DNA from: Myxococcales bacterium
GTDB taxonomy: Bacteria > Myxococcota_A > Polyangia > Polyangiales > Polyangiaceae
Reading direction: 5' to 3'
Length of the DNA stretch: 64,000 nt
Assembly (NCBI GenBank): GCA_016712525.1
Contig: JADJQX010000007.1
Span: forward strand, 2,356,001-2,420,000
The notes below the pieces were generated by a model that was not told where the DNA came from, made no database searches, and saw nothing but the letters and a program-made list of their open reading frames with translations. The position numbers and the translations under genes were made by a program. Of this stretch, positions 34,416 through 42,028 are shown piece after piece (the first letter of the stretch is position 1; the number at the start of each line of letters is the position of its first letter).

Positions 34416-36053
34416 CTAGAAGCGGTACGCGACGCCCACGTTGAGCGCGTTGATCGCGTTCGTGATCGTGCCGAGGTTCACGGGGTAGTTCGTGCGGTAC
34501 TTGGGCGCCCCGTCGGCGCACGTCGCCCCGAGCTGGTTGTTCGACGACGGGTTGCACTGCGTGCCCGCGAGCGCCGGGAGCCCCGCGGCCTTCGGATCGG
34601 CGTTCGACAGATCGGCCACGAAGGCATGCATGAAGCCCACCATCAGATCGAGCGCGCCCGAGCTCGGCTCTTTGCCGGTGCGGATGCGCACCGTCGCCCC
34701 GAGCGCGAGGCCGACGCGGCTCCCCGAGGCGAAGTCGATGTTCTGGAACTGCGGGCTCGCCGCGCTCGACTCGAAGAAGCCACCCCCGCGGAGGGCGAGC
34801 CTGTCGCGCAAGACGTTGAAATCACCGCCGATTCGGAGACCGACCACGTCCTTGTAGGCGCGCCGCTGATCGGCGTTCTCGGGCAGGGTGCCGCCCGGGA
34901 TGCCCGACACCGGCAAGATGCCGTTGCCCTGACCATCGCCCGGGAAGCGCACCTCGATCGAGTCGATGGCGCTGTTGTTCGCCCAGGTGAGGTTCGCCTC
35001 CACGTCGAACACGTCGTCGGCGATGGGATCGCGGTGACCGGGCCTCGCAGGCCCTCCGGGGCGCGGCACGTGGTAGCGCACACCGAGCTTGGCCTCGGCG
35101 GGGATCGCGAGCTTGAAGGTCGCGTTCCCTCCCGACTTGCAGTCGGTGATGGGTTGGCCGGTGCCGCAGTCCTCGAAGATGGTGTCGCCGTAGATGACAC
35201 GGCTCGCGTCGCCCTTGGCGTTCGCGGGCGTGTAGTAGTTCGCGGCCGTGCCCACGTCGCCGCGGGCGCGCACGGCGTCGCTCACGCGGCCCCACACGGC
35301 GACGTCGAGCCGCTCGTGCGCCGAGTAGATCGCGCCCGCGGTGAAGCCGGGCACGAAGTAGTCTTTCACTTGGAGGTTCGCCCGCACGTCGCCCGTCGGG
35401 TTTCCTCCGTCGGCGTTGAGCGCGACGGTGGCGCTCGCGAGCTTGAGATCGGCGATGCCCCACTGGAAGGCCGCGCCGATCCGGAGGCCCGGGACGACCT
35501 CGAAGCCCACGCCGAGGCTCGGGAAGACGAGGGCGCCGTGCCGGCGGGCCAAGAGGAAGCGGTTCGGCGAGGCTTGGCCGTTCACGAAATCGGGCCACGT
35601 CGACGACGCCGACGCGCTCGGGCCGAGGAGCGCGAGACCGAGGCCGAGGCGCTCCGTGATGCGAAGCGTGCCGGCGATCTGCGGGTTCGGGGTGAGCTCG
35701 ACGTCGTTGCAGACGCGGGGGAAATGGCCCGACGCGTCGGCCAGAGGCTCGGTCGACGTGTCTCCCGCGGCCTTCACGCGCGTAAAGCATGTATGGTGCA
35801 CGCTCAGGTTCGCCTGAACCGTCACGCGCGAGTCTTGGCCGGCGAGGCCCGCCGGGTTGAAGAAGGTGGCCAGAGGATCGCTCGCGCGCGCGATCCACGC
35901 GCCCCCGCGACCGAGCTGCTCGGAGCCGTTGTCCGGAAACTCGGTCACGTTCGACGCCCGTGCCTCGCGCGAGGCGACGAGGGCGCCCATGACCACGAGG
36001 CCGACGAGGTGCCCGGTCGGGCGCGAGGCCCTCGCGAGCCGGCCGAAGCTCAC
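34416..36053 (-). CDS. FadL/OmpP1-type outer-membrane transport protein
   Basis: 545 residues from GTG 36053, which overlaps the stop of the upstream gene (GTGA). After a signal peptide the mature N-terminus reads GSEQLGRGGAWIARASDPLA followed by TFFNPAGLAG, the NPA(G/A)L signature of FadL, the long-chain fatty-acid porin. Predicted strands alternate to the end, which closes with ALNVGVAYRF and a terminal Phe, as expected of barrel substrates of BamA. Three paired cysteines are unusual in FadL. It is the last gene of a three-gene operon. Confidence 0.85.
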   Translation of the reverse strand: MSFGRLARASRPTGHLVGLVVMGALVASREARASNVTEFPDNGSEQLGRGGAWIARASDPLATFFNPAGLAGQDSRVTVQANLSVHHTCFTRVKAAGDTSTEPLADASGHFPRVCNDVELTPNPQIAGTLRITERLGLGLALLGPSASASSTWPDFVNGQASPNRFLLARRHGALVFPSLGVGFEVVPGLRIGAAFQWGIADLKLASATVALNADGGNPTGDVRANLQVKDYFVPGFTAGAIYSAHERLDVAVWGRVSDAVRARGDVGTAANYYTPANAKGDASRVIYGDTIFEDCGTGQPITDCKSGGNATFKLAIPAEAKLGVRYHVPRPGGPARPGHRDPIADDVFDVEANLTWANNSAIDSIEVRFPGDGQGNGILPVSGIPGGTLPENADQRRAYKDVVGLRIGGDFNVLRDRLALRGGGFFESSAASPQFQNIDFASGSRVGLALGATVRIRTGKEPSSGALDLMVGFMHAFVADLSNADPKAAGLPALAGTQCNPSSNNQLGATCADGAPKYRTNYPVNLGTITNAINALNVGVAYRF

Positions 36054-37870
36054 TCGCGCACCGGGGTGGCCTTGAGCGAGGCCTTGCCTTCTTTGACGTA
36101 CACCGAGAACTTCACGCGCTTCACGCCGTGGCGCGACATGAGGGCGTCGCGGTTCTTCTTCAGCGTCACCTGGAATTTCTCGAAGGTGAGGCCGTCGACC
36201 GACTCTCCGCACTGCTTCTTGGTCTTGACGTAGTCCTCGTAGACGCCGAGCCAGTCGGAGGCCTCGTCGGACGCGGTCGCGGCGATCGCGTCCTCGCTCG
36301 GCTTGGCGATCATGGTGCGCTCGTCCTCGGGCTCGTCGTCTTCGATGCTCGCGATGGCGCCGAACGCCCCCGAGGCGCCGAGGCCCGGCACGCTGCCCGT
36401 CGACGCACGGGGCGGCGGCGGGGCGGCGGGGGCTGGCGGGGGAGCGAGCGGGGCCGGGGCGCCGAGCGGCTTCGGGGCGCTCGGGGGTGCCGGAGCCGCG
36501 AGGGGCTTCGGCGCGGAGAGCGGGGCCGGAGGAGCCACCGGGGCCGGAGGAGCCGCGACCTGAGGTGCCGAGGCCGGCGGCACGAACGGCTTGGGCGCGC
36601 TCGGGGCGGCCGGCGGGATGACGGGCGCTTGCGTCCCCGGAGCGACGGTCGGTCCCGAGAGCGGGAACGAGAAGGCGCTCATGTTGGGCTGGGCCGGAAC
36701 GGGACCCAAAATCGACTCGAGATCCGCGGGCTTACGGGCAGCTCCGCCACCCTTCTCGACCACCCGCTCGATGCCCGAGTTGATGTCCTGCGCGAACGCG
36801 CGGTACTCGCCGCGGAAGCGTGGAAGCTGCAAGTAATCGATCTCGCCCTTCTTGAGGCGAGCGGCCTGCGCGCGCACCTCCTTGAGGGGCATCGAGTGCT
36901 CGAGGAACGAGAAGAGGAACCCGAGCCCCGCGCCCACGACGATCGTGAGCACGACGAGCCAGGTCTTCACGTTGGCCTTGTCCTTGTCGTCGGCGCCCGA
37001 GATGAAGCTCATGGGACCGGCGATCGAGGTGCGCGAGCGCACGACGGCGAACGTGCCGCCGAGCTCCCAGGCGTCTCCCGGGATGCGCCCCACGATGAGG
37101 CCGCTCTTGCCGTCTCCGAGGGCGTGCACCTCGCTGAAGACCTTGTCTTGGGCCTCGACCTTGAGATCGTCGGCCGTGAGGCGCTCGAAGATGGTGTCCT
37201 CGAAGCCCTCTTGGGCGGCCTGCGCCACCTTGGAGCCGGCGACGAAGAACGCGACGTTCGTGCGCGTGCGGGACGCCATCTCCTTGGCGAAGCCCGAGTC
37301 GACCCAGCGGAGGCCGACGACGGCGCCGAGGGGCGGCTGACCGAGCTCGGCCTCGACGGGGCGGGTCACCACGCGGGCGAGCTTGCCCCCGAGCACCCAG
37401 TTGTCGTCACGCAAGAAGCCGTGGAGCGCGTCGAACACGGCTGGGTATCCGCCGAGCTCGAACTCCGGGAAGGCCGCGATGGCATCGTACCCGAGCTGCG
37501 CGACGACGCGACCGTCGCGATCGACGGCGAAGAGCACGTCGTTCTTGTACTCGGGCGGGAGCTTCTCGTTGTACGAGGAGAGCGCCTTCTTCGCCTCGTC
37601 CTTCGAGGCCGGCGTGATCTCCTTGCCGTTCGAGGCCTTGAGAGACTTCACGACGCCCGCGTCGGTGCTGAGCAAGATGAGCGTGTCGAGCCTGCGGCGC
37701 GAGTCGATCTGGAGCGCCCAGTTGACGACCTGACCGTCGCCGAGGAGGGCGTCGTCCATGCCCTTGGTGTTGGCGCGGTTGTACTGACCGACCGCGAGCG
37801 ACACGATGTAGATCGACGCGCCGACGAGCAGCGAGAGAATGAGGACCCAGATGCGCGACAGAATCATCAT
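36050..37870 (-). CDS. MXAN_5187-family membrane sensor protein
   Basis: 606 residues. A membrane segment (WVLILSLLVGASIYIVSLAV) is followed by a periplasmic domain of about 250 residues of Cache type, a second segment near 305-325, a HAMP-like linker (PLKEVRAQAARLKKGEIDYL), a long Pro/Ala-rich stretch and a C-terminal domain starting DWLGVYEDYVKTKKQCGE with LTFEKFQVTLKKNRDALM. That end matches the MXAN_5187 C-terminal family that I know from myxobacteria. Function is unknown; topology suggests signal sensing. Six bases separate it from the upstream gene and it overlaps the FadL-like gene downstream. Confidence 0.8.
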   Translation of the reverse strand: MMILSRIWVLILSLLVGASIYIVSLAVGQYNRANTKGMDDALLGDGQVVNWALQIDSRRRLDTLILLSTDAGVVKSLKASNGKEITPASKDEAKKALSSYNEKLPPEYKNDVLFAVDRDGRVVAQLGYDAIAAFPEFELGGYPAVFDALHGFLRDDNWVLGGKLARVVTRPVEAELGQPPLGAVVGLRWVDSGFAKEMASRTRTNVAFFVAGSKVAQAAQEGFEDTIFERLTADDLKVEAQDKVFSEVHALGDGKSGLIVGRIPGDAWELGGTFAVVRSRTSIAGPMSFISGADDKDKANVKTWLVVLTIVVGAGLGFLFSFLEHSMPLKEVRAQAARLKKGEIDYLQLPRFRGEYRAFAQDINSGIERVVEKGGGAARKPADLESILGPVPAQPNMSAFSFPLSGPTVAPGTQAPVIPPAAPSAPKPFVPPASAPQVAAPPAPVAPPAPLSAPKPLAAPAPPSAPKPLGAPAPLAPPPAPAAPPPPRASTGSVPGLGASGAFGAIASIEDDEPEDERTMIAKPSEDAIAATASDEASDWLGVYEDYVKTKKQCGESVDGLTFEKFQVTLKKNRDALMSRHGVKRVKFSVYVKEGKASLKATPVRE

Positions 37871-37876
37871 GACCGA

Positions 37877-38596
37877 CTAGTCCCCTCCCTCGGCGAGGTT
37901 CAGGGGCTCCTTGAGCTCGAACGTTCCGCGATCCTTCGCGACGACCGACGTCGACTTGCCGACGCGCTTGCCACCGAAGTACGCCTTCAAGACGTAGTCC
38001 CCCGCGGGCAGGGCGAAGGCGAAGGCGCCGTCGCGGCCGGGGTAGGCCACCTGGAGAACTTGAGGGTCGACGACGACCCAGGTGCGCACGCTCGGGTAGA
38101 GCTCGTCGCGGAGCTCGTAGCGACCGTTGCCGTCGGGGGCCGTCCACTCGCGGGTGCCGTTGGGCTGGATCACCTCGGCAGAAAAGCCTTTATTTCCGAC
38201 GATATAGGCCTTGTGTGGGAAGGGATCGAGGTTCTTCAAGACGAGCTTCGTCTTGGGGGACACCGCCAGCGTGGTGGGCACGATGCGGCCACCCGTGATC
38301 TTCATGAGGACCGGCTCTTGAGGTCCGGCCGTCGAGGCGGACGTGGCCGCGATGCACACGTCGCGCGAGAGGTTCGCCGAGAGCGTGCGGAACTGCGCCT
38401 CGACCGCGGGCGACGGCTCGCGCCAAGTCCACCGGTTGGCTTTGGGCTTCGCGGCTTCGGCGTACACGTCGGGCAGGAGCTTGTCCTGACCCGAGACGCG
38501 ACCTCGAATGTTGGGGTTCACGGCATGCGCGATCCCGGAGAGCCCGAGGGCTACGGCGAGACCGGCGAGGAGGAGCGAGAGTTTCCTAGGGCGCAT
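37877..38596 (-). CDS. Exported cupredoxin-like protein
   Basis: 239 residues from ATG 38596, with a signal peptide cut after GIAHA. The middle region (RIVPTTLAVSPKTKLVLKNL, then FPHKAYIVG) follows the plastocyanin/cupredoxin pattern of an N-D-x-x-x-H segment. It is succeeded by a carboxypeptidase-regulatory-like segment (DGAFAFALPAGDYVLKAYFG), a pairing also seen in methylamine-utilisation-type exported proteins. Only one of the copper ligands of blue copper proteins is obvious, so copper binding is uncertain. It heads the operon with the sensor and the FadL-like gene. Confidence 0.65.
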   Translation of the reverse strand: MRPRKLSLLLAGLAVALGLSGIAHAVNPNIRGRVSGQDKLLPDVYAEAAKPKANRWTWREPSPAVEAQFRTLSANLSRDVCIAATSASTAGPQEPVLMKITGGRIVPTTLAVSPKTKLVLKNLDPFPHKAYIVGNKGFSAEVIQPNGTREWTAPDGNGRYELRDELYPSVRTWVVVDPQVLQVAYPGRDGAFAFALPAGDYVLKAYFGGKRVGKSTSVVAKDRGTFELKEPLNLAEGGD

Positions 38597-38728
38597 GGAT
38601 CGTGCAGACGAGCGAAGGCTCGCGGGCCCGACGAGGGTAACCCGATCGGCGGAAAAGGTGTTCGACGATTTCCGTACGGCCCCCTCGGAAAACGAGCGAA
38701 GAACACGGCCCGGGTTCTCGCCGCACGG

Positions 38729-38734
38729 TAAACT
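38729..38734 (+). promoter_or_regulatory. -10 element of a probable leaderless promoter (phosphoesterase)
   Basis: TAAACT ends exactly 6 bases before GTG 38741. No Shine-Dalgarno site is present. Confidence 0.5.
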
Positions 38735-38740
38735 TCTCGG

Positions 38741-40690
38741 GTGCCCCTCGACGCGCCGAATTCCCCGGACGACGACGGCCTCCCTCGGGAAGGCTCGCCG
38801 GAGAGCGGCGCGCCGAGCCTCCCTCCGGCACCTCGACCTGCCACCCCGCCGACACGCCTCGAGGGGCGCGGCGAAGGGATCGCGCCGCTCGCGTTCAAAC
38901 AGGGAGCACATCCCCCGTTCGGGATTCGCTGGTACGGCGTCACGTCCCTCTTCGGGCACCTTCGCGGGTTCGTGTCGCGCTTCATCGCGGCCGAGAGCGT
39001 CGACTCGCGCGACTGGATGCGCCCCGACCCGCCCGCGGAGCTCCTCCGGGCCGCCGTGTCGGAGCTCGGGGCTCCTCGTGCCTCACGAGGCGCGGGCAGC
39101 CTGGTCGAGTGCCTCGGGCGCCCGCTTTGGATCGACTTCGCCGCCGACACGGGCGACGACCGCGACGTGAGCCGCGCCGTGGGGCGCATGCTCGCGCGCG
39201 AGTACCTCCTGCCGAACGACGAGGGCCCCTCGGCGCCTGCGAGCGAAGGAGAGCGCGTCTTGCCTCGCGGCGAGATCCTCATGATGGGAGGCGACATCGC
39301 CTACCCCGTCGCCACGGCCGACGAGATCCACGAGCGCCTCGTCTTGCCTTGGAACGAGGCCCTCCGCGCCGCACGAGACACGCAGCGCGCGCGTCTGCTC
39401 CTCGGGGTCCCGGGCAACCACGACTGGTACGACGGCCTCGACGGCTTCGGGCGGCTCTTCCGCAAGCGCGTGAACGAGCGCTTCATCGCCGACGATCGGG
39501 CGCGAGGGAGCAGGCTCGACAGGCGCCTGCGGAAGGTTCGGGGGCGAAAGGTCGGGCTCGTCGCCCGCCAGCTCCACCTCGACGAGGTCTCGGGGCTGAT
39601 GCAGCTCTTCCTCGGCGCGCTCGAGACGTTTCGGCGTGTCTTCACGGGGCGCACGGCGAAGAAGCGCCGCCACCTCGCGCTGCGCGGCTACGTGCCGCTC
39701 CAAGAGGCGAGCTACTTCGCGCTCCCGCTCGCCCGGGGACTCGACCTCTTCGGCATCGACCGCCAGCTCTCGCGGCTCGACTTCCGCCAGCGTGCCTTCT
39801 TCAAGCGCCACCGCAAGGAGCACCCCGAGCGCGCCGTGCTCGTGCTGTCGGCCGACCCGGCCCTCGCCTACGGAGAGCGCAACGAGCCCGGCGCCGCCGC
39901 CCTCGAGGCCGTGAGACTCGACCTCAAGAAGGACAAAATCTTTTTCATTTCCGGAGACTTCCACCACTACGAGCGGCGCACCGTGGGCCCCTCCTGCCAC
40001 ATCGTGGCCGGGGGCGGCGGGGCGTTCTTGCATGGTACACGTATCAACCGCGCCCCCTCGGGGGACCCCGACGCCGCCTACCCCGACGCGAGGACCAGCC
40101 GTGAGCTCGCGCTCGGGACACCGGTGAAGCTCCTCCTCGGGAGGAGCGGGTGGGGCGTGCATCTCGCGATGGCGGTCGTGGGGTCGCTCGGGCTCTGGGT
40201 CGCGCGCACCTACCAGGGAGACGCGCTCCTCGCGGCGCAGGGGCTCATGGCGGCGGGCGCGGCGACCGGGCTCTACTTCGTCGCCCACGCGGGGCTCCAT
40301 CGAAGGCCGATCGCGGCGCTCTCCGCACCGTTCGGCGCGGCCATCGGCCTCCTCCCCTTCGTGCTGCGAGCGTTCTTGCCACGCGTGCTCGGGGCGGGCA
40401 TGGCCGTCGGAACGGCCGTCACGTTGGGCACGGCCGCCCTCGGGACGCTGCTCTTCGGCGTGTTCCTCATGCTGCTCGCCCTGCTCGGCCTCGAGCACCA
40501 GCAGGCCTTCACGGTGCTCGGGCATCCGGGGTTCAAACACTTCGTGCGCCTCTGCGTGCACCCGGACGGGCGCATCGAGGGGTTCGTCATCGGCAAAGAC
40601 GACACCCTCGTCGAAGGGCCGCCCAAGCTCGTCGACACCTTCACCTGGAGCCCGACCCGAGGCACCTCGACGAGCACGGAAGAGCGCTGA
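38741..40690 (+). CDS. Metallophosphoesterase fused to a C-terminal membrane domain
   Basis: 649 residues, GTG start, no signal peptide. Residues 1-60 are a Pro/Asp-rich tail. The calcineurin-like domain shows ILMMGGDIAYP, LGVPGNHDWYDGLDG and, after a long insert of about 180 residues, FFISGDFHHYERR and HIVAGGGGAFLHG. About five membrane helices follow (for example VVGSLGLWVARTY and LGTLLFGVFLMLLALLGL), then a soluble tail. Such proteins often act on lipid or polyprenyl phosphates, and the membrane anchor fits, but the substrate is not deducible. It is monocistronic and convergent with the kinase genes. Confidence 0.82.
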   Translation: MPLDAPNSPDDDGLPREGSPESGAPSLPPAPRPATPPTRLEGRGEGIAPLAFKQGAHPPFGIRWYGVTSLFGHLRGFVSRFIAAESVDSRDWMRPDPPAELLRAAVSELGAPRASRGAGSLVECLGRPLWIDFAADTGDDRDVSRAVGRMLAREYLLPNDEGPSAPASEGERVLPRGEILMMGGDIAYPVATADEIHERLVLPWNEALRAARDTQRARLLLGVPGNHDWYDGLDGFGRLFRKRVNERFIADDRARGSRLDRRLRKVRGRKVGLVARQLHLDEVSGLMQLFLGALETFRRVFTGRTAKKRRHLALRGYVPLQEASYFALPLARGLDLFGIDRQLSRLDFRQRAFFKRHRKEHPERAVLVLSADPALAYGERNEPGAAALEAVRLDLKKDKIFFISGDFHHYERRTVGPSCHIVAGGGGAFLHGTRINRAPSGDPDAAYPDARTSRELALGTPVKLLLGRSGWGVHLAMAVVGSLGLWVARTYQGDALLAAQGLMAAGAATGLYFVAHAGLHRRPIAALSAPFGAAIGLLPFVLRAFLPRVLGAGMAVGTAVTLGTAALGTLLFGVFLMLLALLGLEHQQAFTVLGHPGFKHFVRLCVHPDGRIEGFVIGKDDTLVEGPPKLVDTFTWSPTRGTSTSTEER

Positions 40691-40731
40691 AGCCGGGAGC
40701 CCGAAGCGGCCGCGATTCCGGGCGCCCGGCT
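40691..40731. terminator. Long hairpin between convergent genes
   Basis: AGCCGGGAGCCCG (40691-40703) pairs with CGGGCGCCCGGCT (40719-40731) at 12 of 13 positions around a 15-base loop. It separates the phosphoesterase from the kinase gene. Confidence 0.55.
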
Positions 40732-40732
40732 C

Positions 40733-42028
40733 TCACATGTCGACGAGCGGAAACTGGAGCACGAACCGCGTCCCCCCGCCCGGCCGCGGCTCGACACGAA
40801 TGTGAGCGTCGTGGTTCTCGAGGATGTTCTTCACGATCGACAGGCCGAGCCCCGTGCCGCGGCCGGGGGCCTTGGTGGTGAAGAACGGCGCGAAGACTTG
40901 GGCGACGTGCTCGGCCGGGATCCCGGCGCCGTTGTCCTCGACGATGACCTCGGCCGCGCCGTCGTCCTTCATGCGGCGCGTGCGGACCCACAAGACGCCG
41001 TTCGAGGAGGGAAGCGCGTGGCACGCGTTCGTGACGAGGTTCACGAAGACCTGCGTGAGCTGCTCGGGCAGGCCTCGGACGAAGATGCCCTCGGGCGCGA
41101 AGAGGCGCTCGACGCGGCCGTGCGAGTCGTCGAGGACGTGCTCGCAGAACGCGAGGGCCTGATCGACGACACCGTGGAGAGACACGGCGACGTGGGTCTC
41201 TCGGGCGGGGCGCGCGTACGCCATGAGATCGCGCGTGAACCGGAGCATACGCGCCGCGCTCTCGCCGATACGCCGGAGCCGCTCGACGTCCTCGGGCTCA
41301 CCGCCCACGACGAGCTGCTTACGCAAGAGCACGTCGGTGTAGGCGACGATCGAGGTGAGGGGGTTGTTGAGCTCGTGCACGATGCCGGCGGCGAGCTGAC
41401 CGAGCGACGCGAGCTTCTCGGTCTGCACGAGGTGCGCCGACAGGGCGCTCACCTCGCGCGCGGCGAGCTTCTCGCGTTCGTGCGCGCGCGCGCTTTCGAT
41501 ACCTCGCTCCACGGCGAGGGCCGCGCGGCGCATCATGTCGTGCTCGGGCGAGGCCTCCCCACCGAACGCCCCCTCGGCGAGCCCCAGGTGGAGCGAGATC
41601 CCTTCACCGGCCTCGACCACGATCTCGGCGGAGAACCCGGCGAAGAGGCGAGGCGGACCATCGCCGAGCGGGAGAGAGGTGCACGCCGCGGGCACGTACC
41701 GCACGATGCGCGCGGCCTCACCGGGCCGAACGACGTACGCCCCGACGCCGTGATCCGGGAAGATCTCTGCGAGGGTGCGCACCGCCCACTCGACCACGGC
41801 GTGCTCACCGTCGTTCGTCGGGATGGAGCACGAGGCGACGAAGAGCTTGTCGAGCCACCGCGCGGGCACGTCGGCCACGCGGAGCTGCATGCCGGAGCCC
41901 GGCTCGTGGAGCACCACGCGGTACGACGGGTACCTCGGCGGCTCGCCCGGCGGCACGCGCACCTCGGTCGACTCGGGCACGAGCGACATCGGCGGCACCG
42001 AGGCGACGGGCTTCGGACCGGCGCTCAC
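40733..42028 (-). CDS. Soluble sensor histidine kinase
   Basis: 431 residues, GTG start overlapping the stop of the upstream gene (GTGA). No membrane segment. A GAF-like sensor fills residues 60-190. The HisKA dimerisation helix carries IVHELNNPLTSIVAY (phospho-accepting His) and the ATPase domain has the N box (VNLVTNACHALPSSNG), the G1 box (VEDNGAGIP), the F box (FAPFFTTK) and the G2 box (GRGTGLGLSI). All catalytic features of a working kinase are present. It has no receiver; the coupled upstream protein has one. Confidence 0.92.
   Translation of the reverse strand: MSAGPKPVASVPPMSLVPESTEVRVPPGEPPRYPSYRVVLHEPGSGMQLRVADVPARWLDKLFVASCSIPTNDGEHAVVEWAVRTLAEIFPDHGVGAYVVRPGEAARIVRYVPAACTSLPLGDGPPRLFAGFSAEIVVEAGEGISLHLGLAEGAFGGEASPEHDMMRRAALAVERGIESARAHEREKLAAREVSALSAHLVQTEKLASLGQLAAGIVHELNNPLTSIVAYTDVLLRKQLVVGGEPEDVERLRRIGESAARMLRFTRDLMAYARPARETHVAVSLHGVVDQALAFCEHVLDDSHGRVERLFAPEGIFVRGLPEQLTQVFVNLVTNACHALPSSNGVLWVRTRRMKDDGAAEVIVEDNGAGIPAEHVAQVFAPFFTTKAPGRGTGLGLSIVKNILENHDAHIRVEPRPGGGTRFVLQFPLVDM

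Noticed and set aside
36128..38731. Open frame of 867 codons spanning the sensor and cupredoxin-like genes on the other strand
   Set aside because: It crosses two well-supported genes and their junction and shows only compositional bias.
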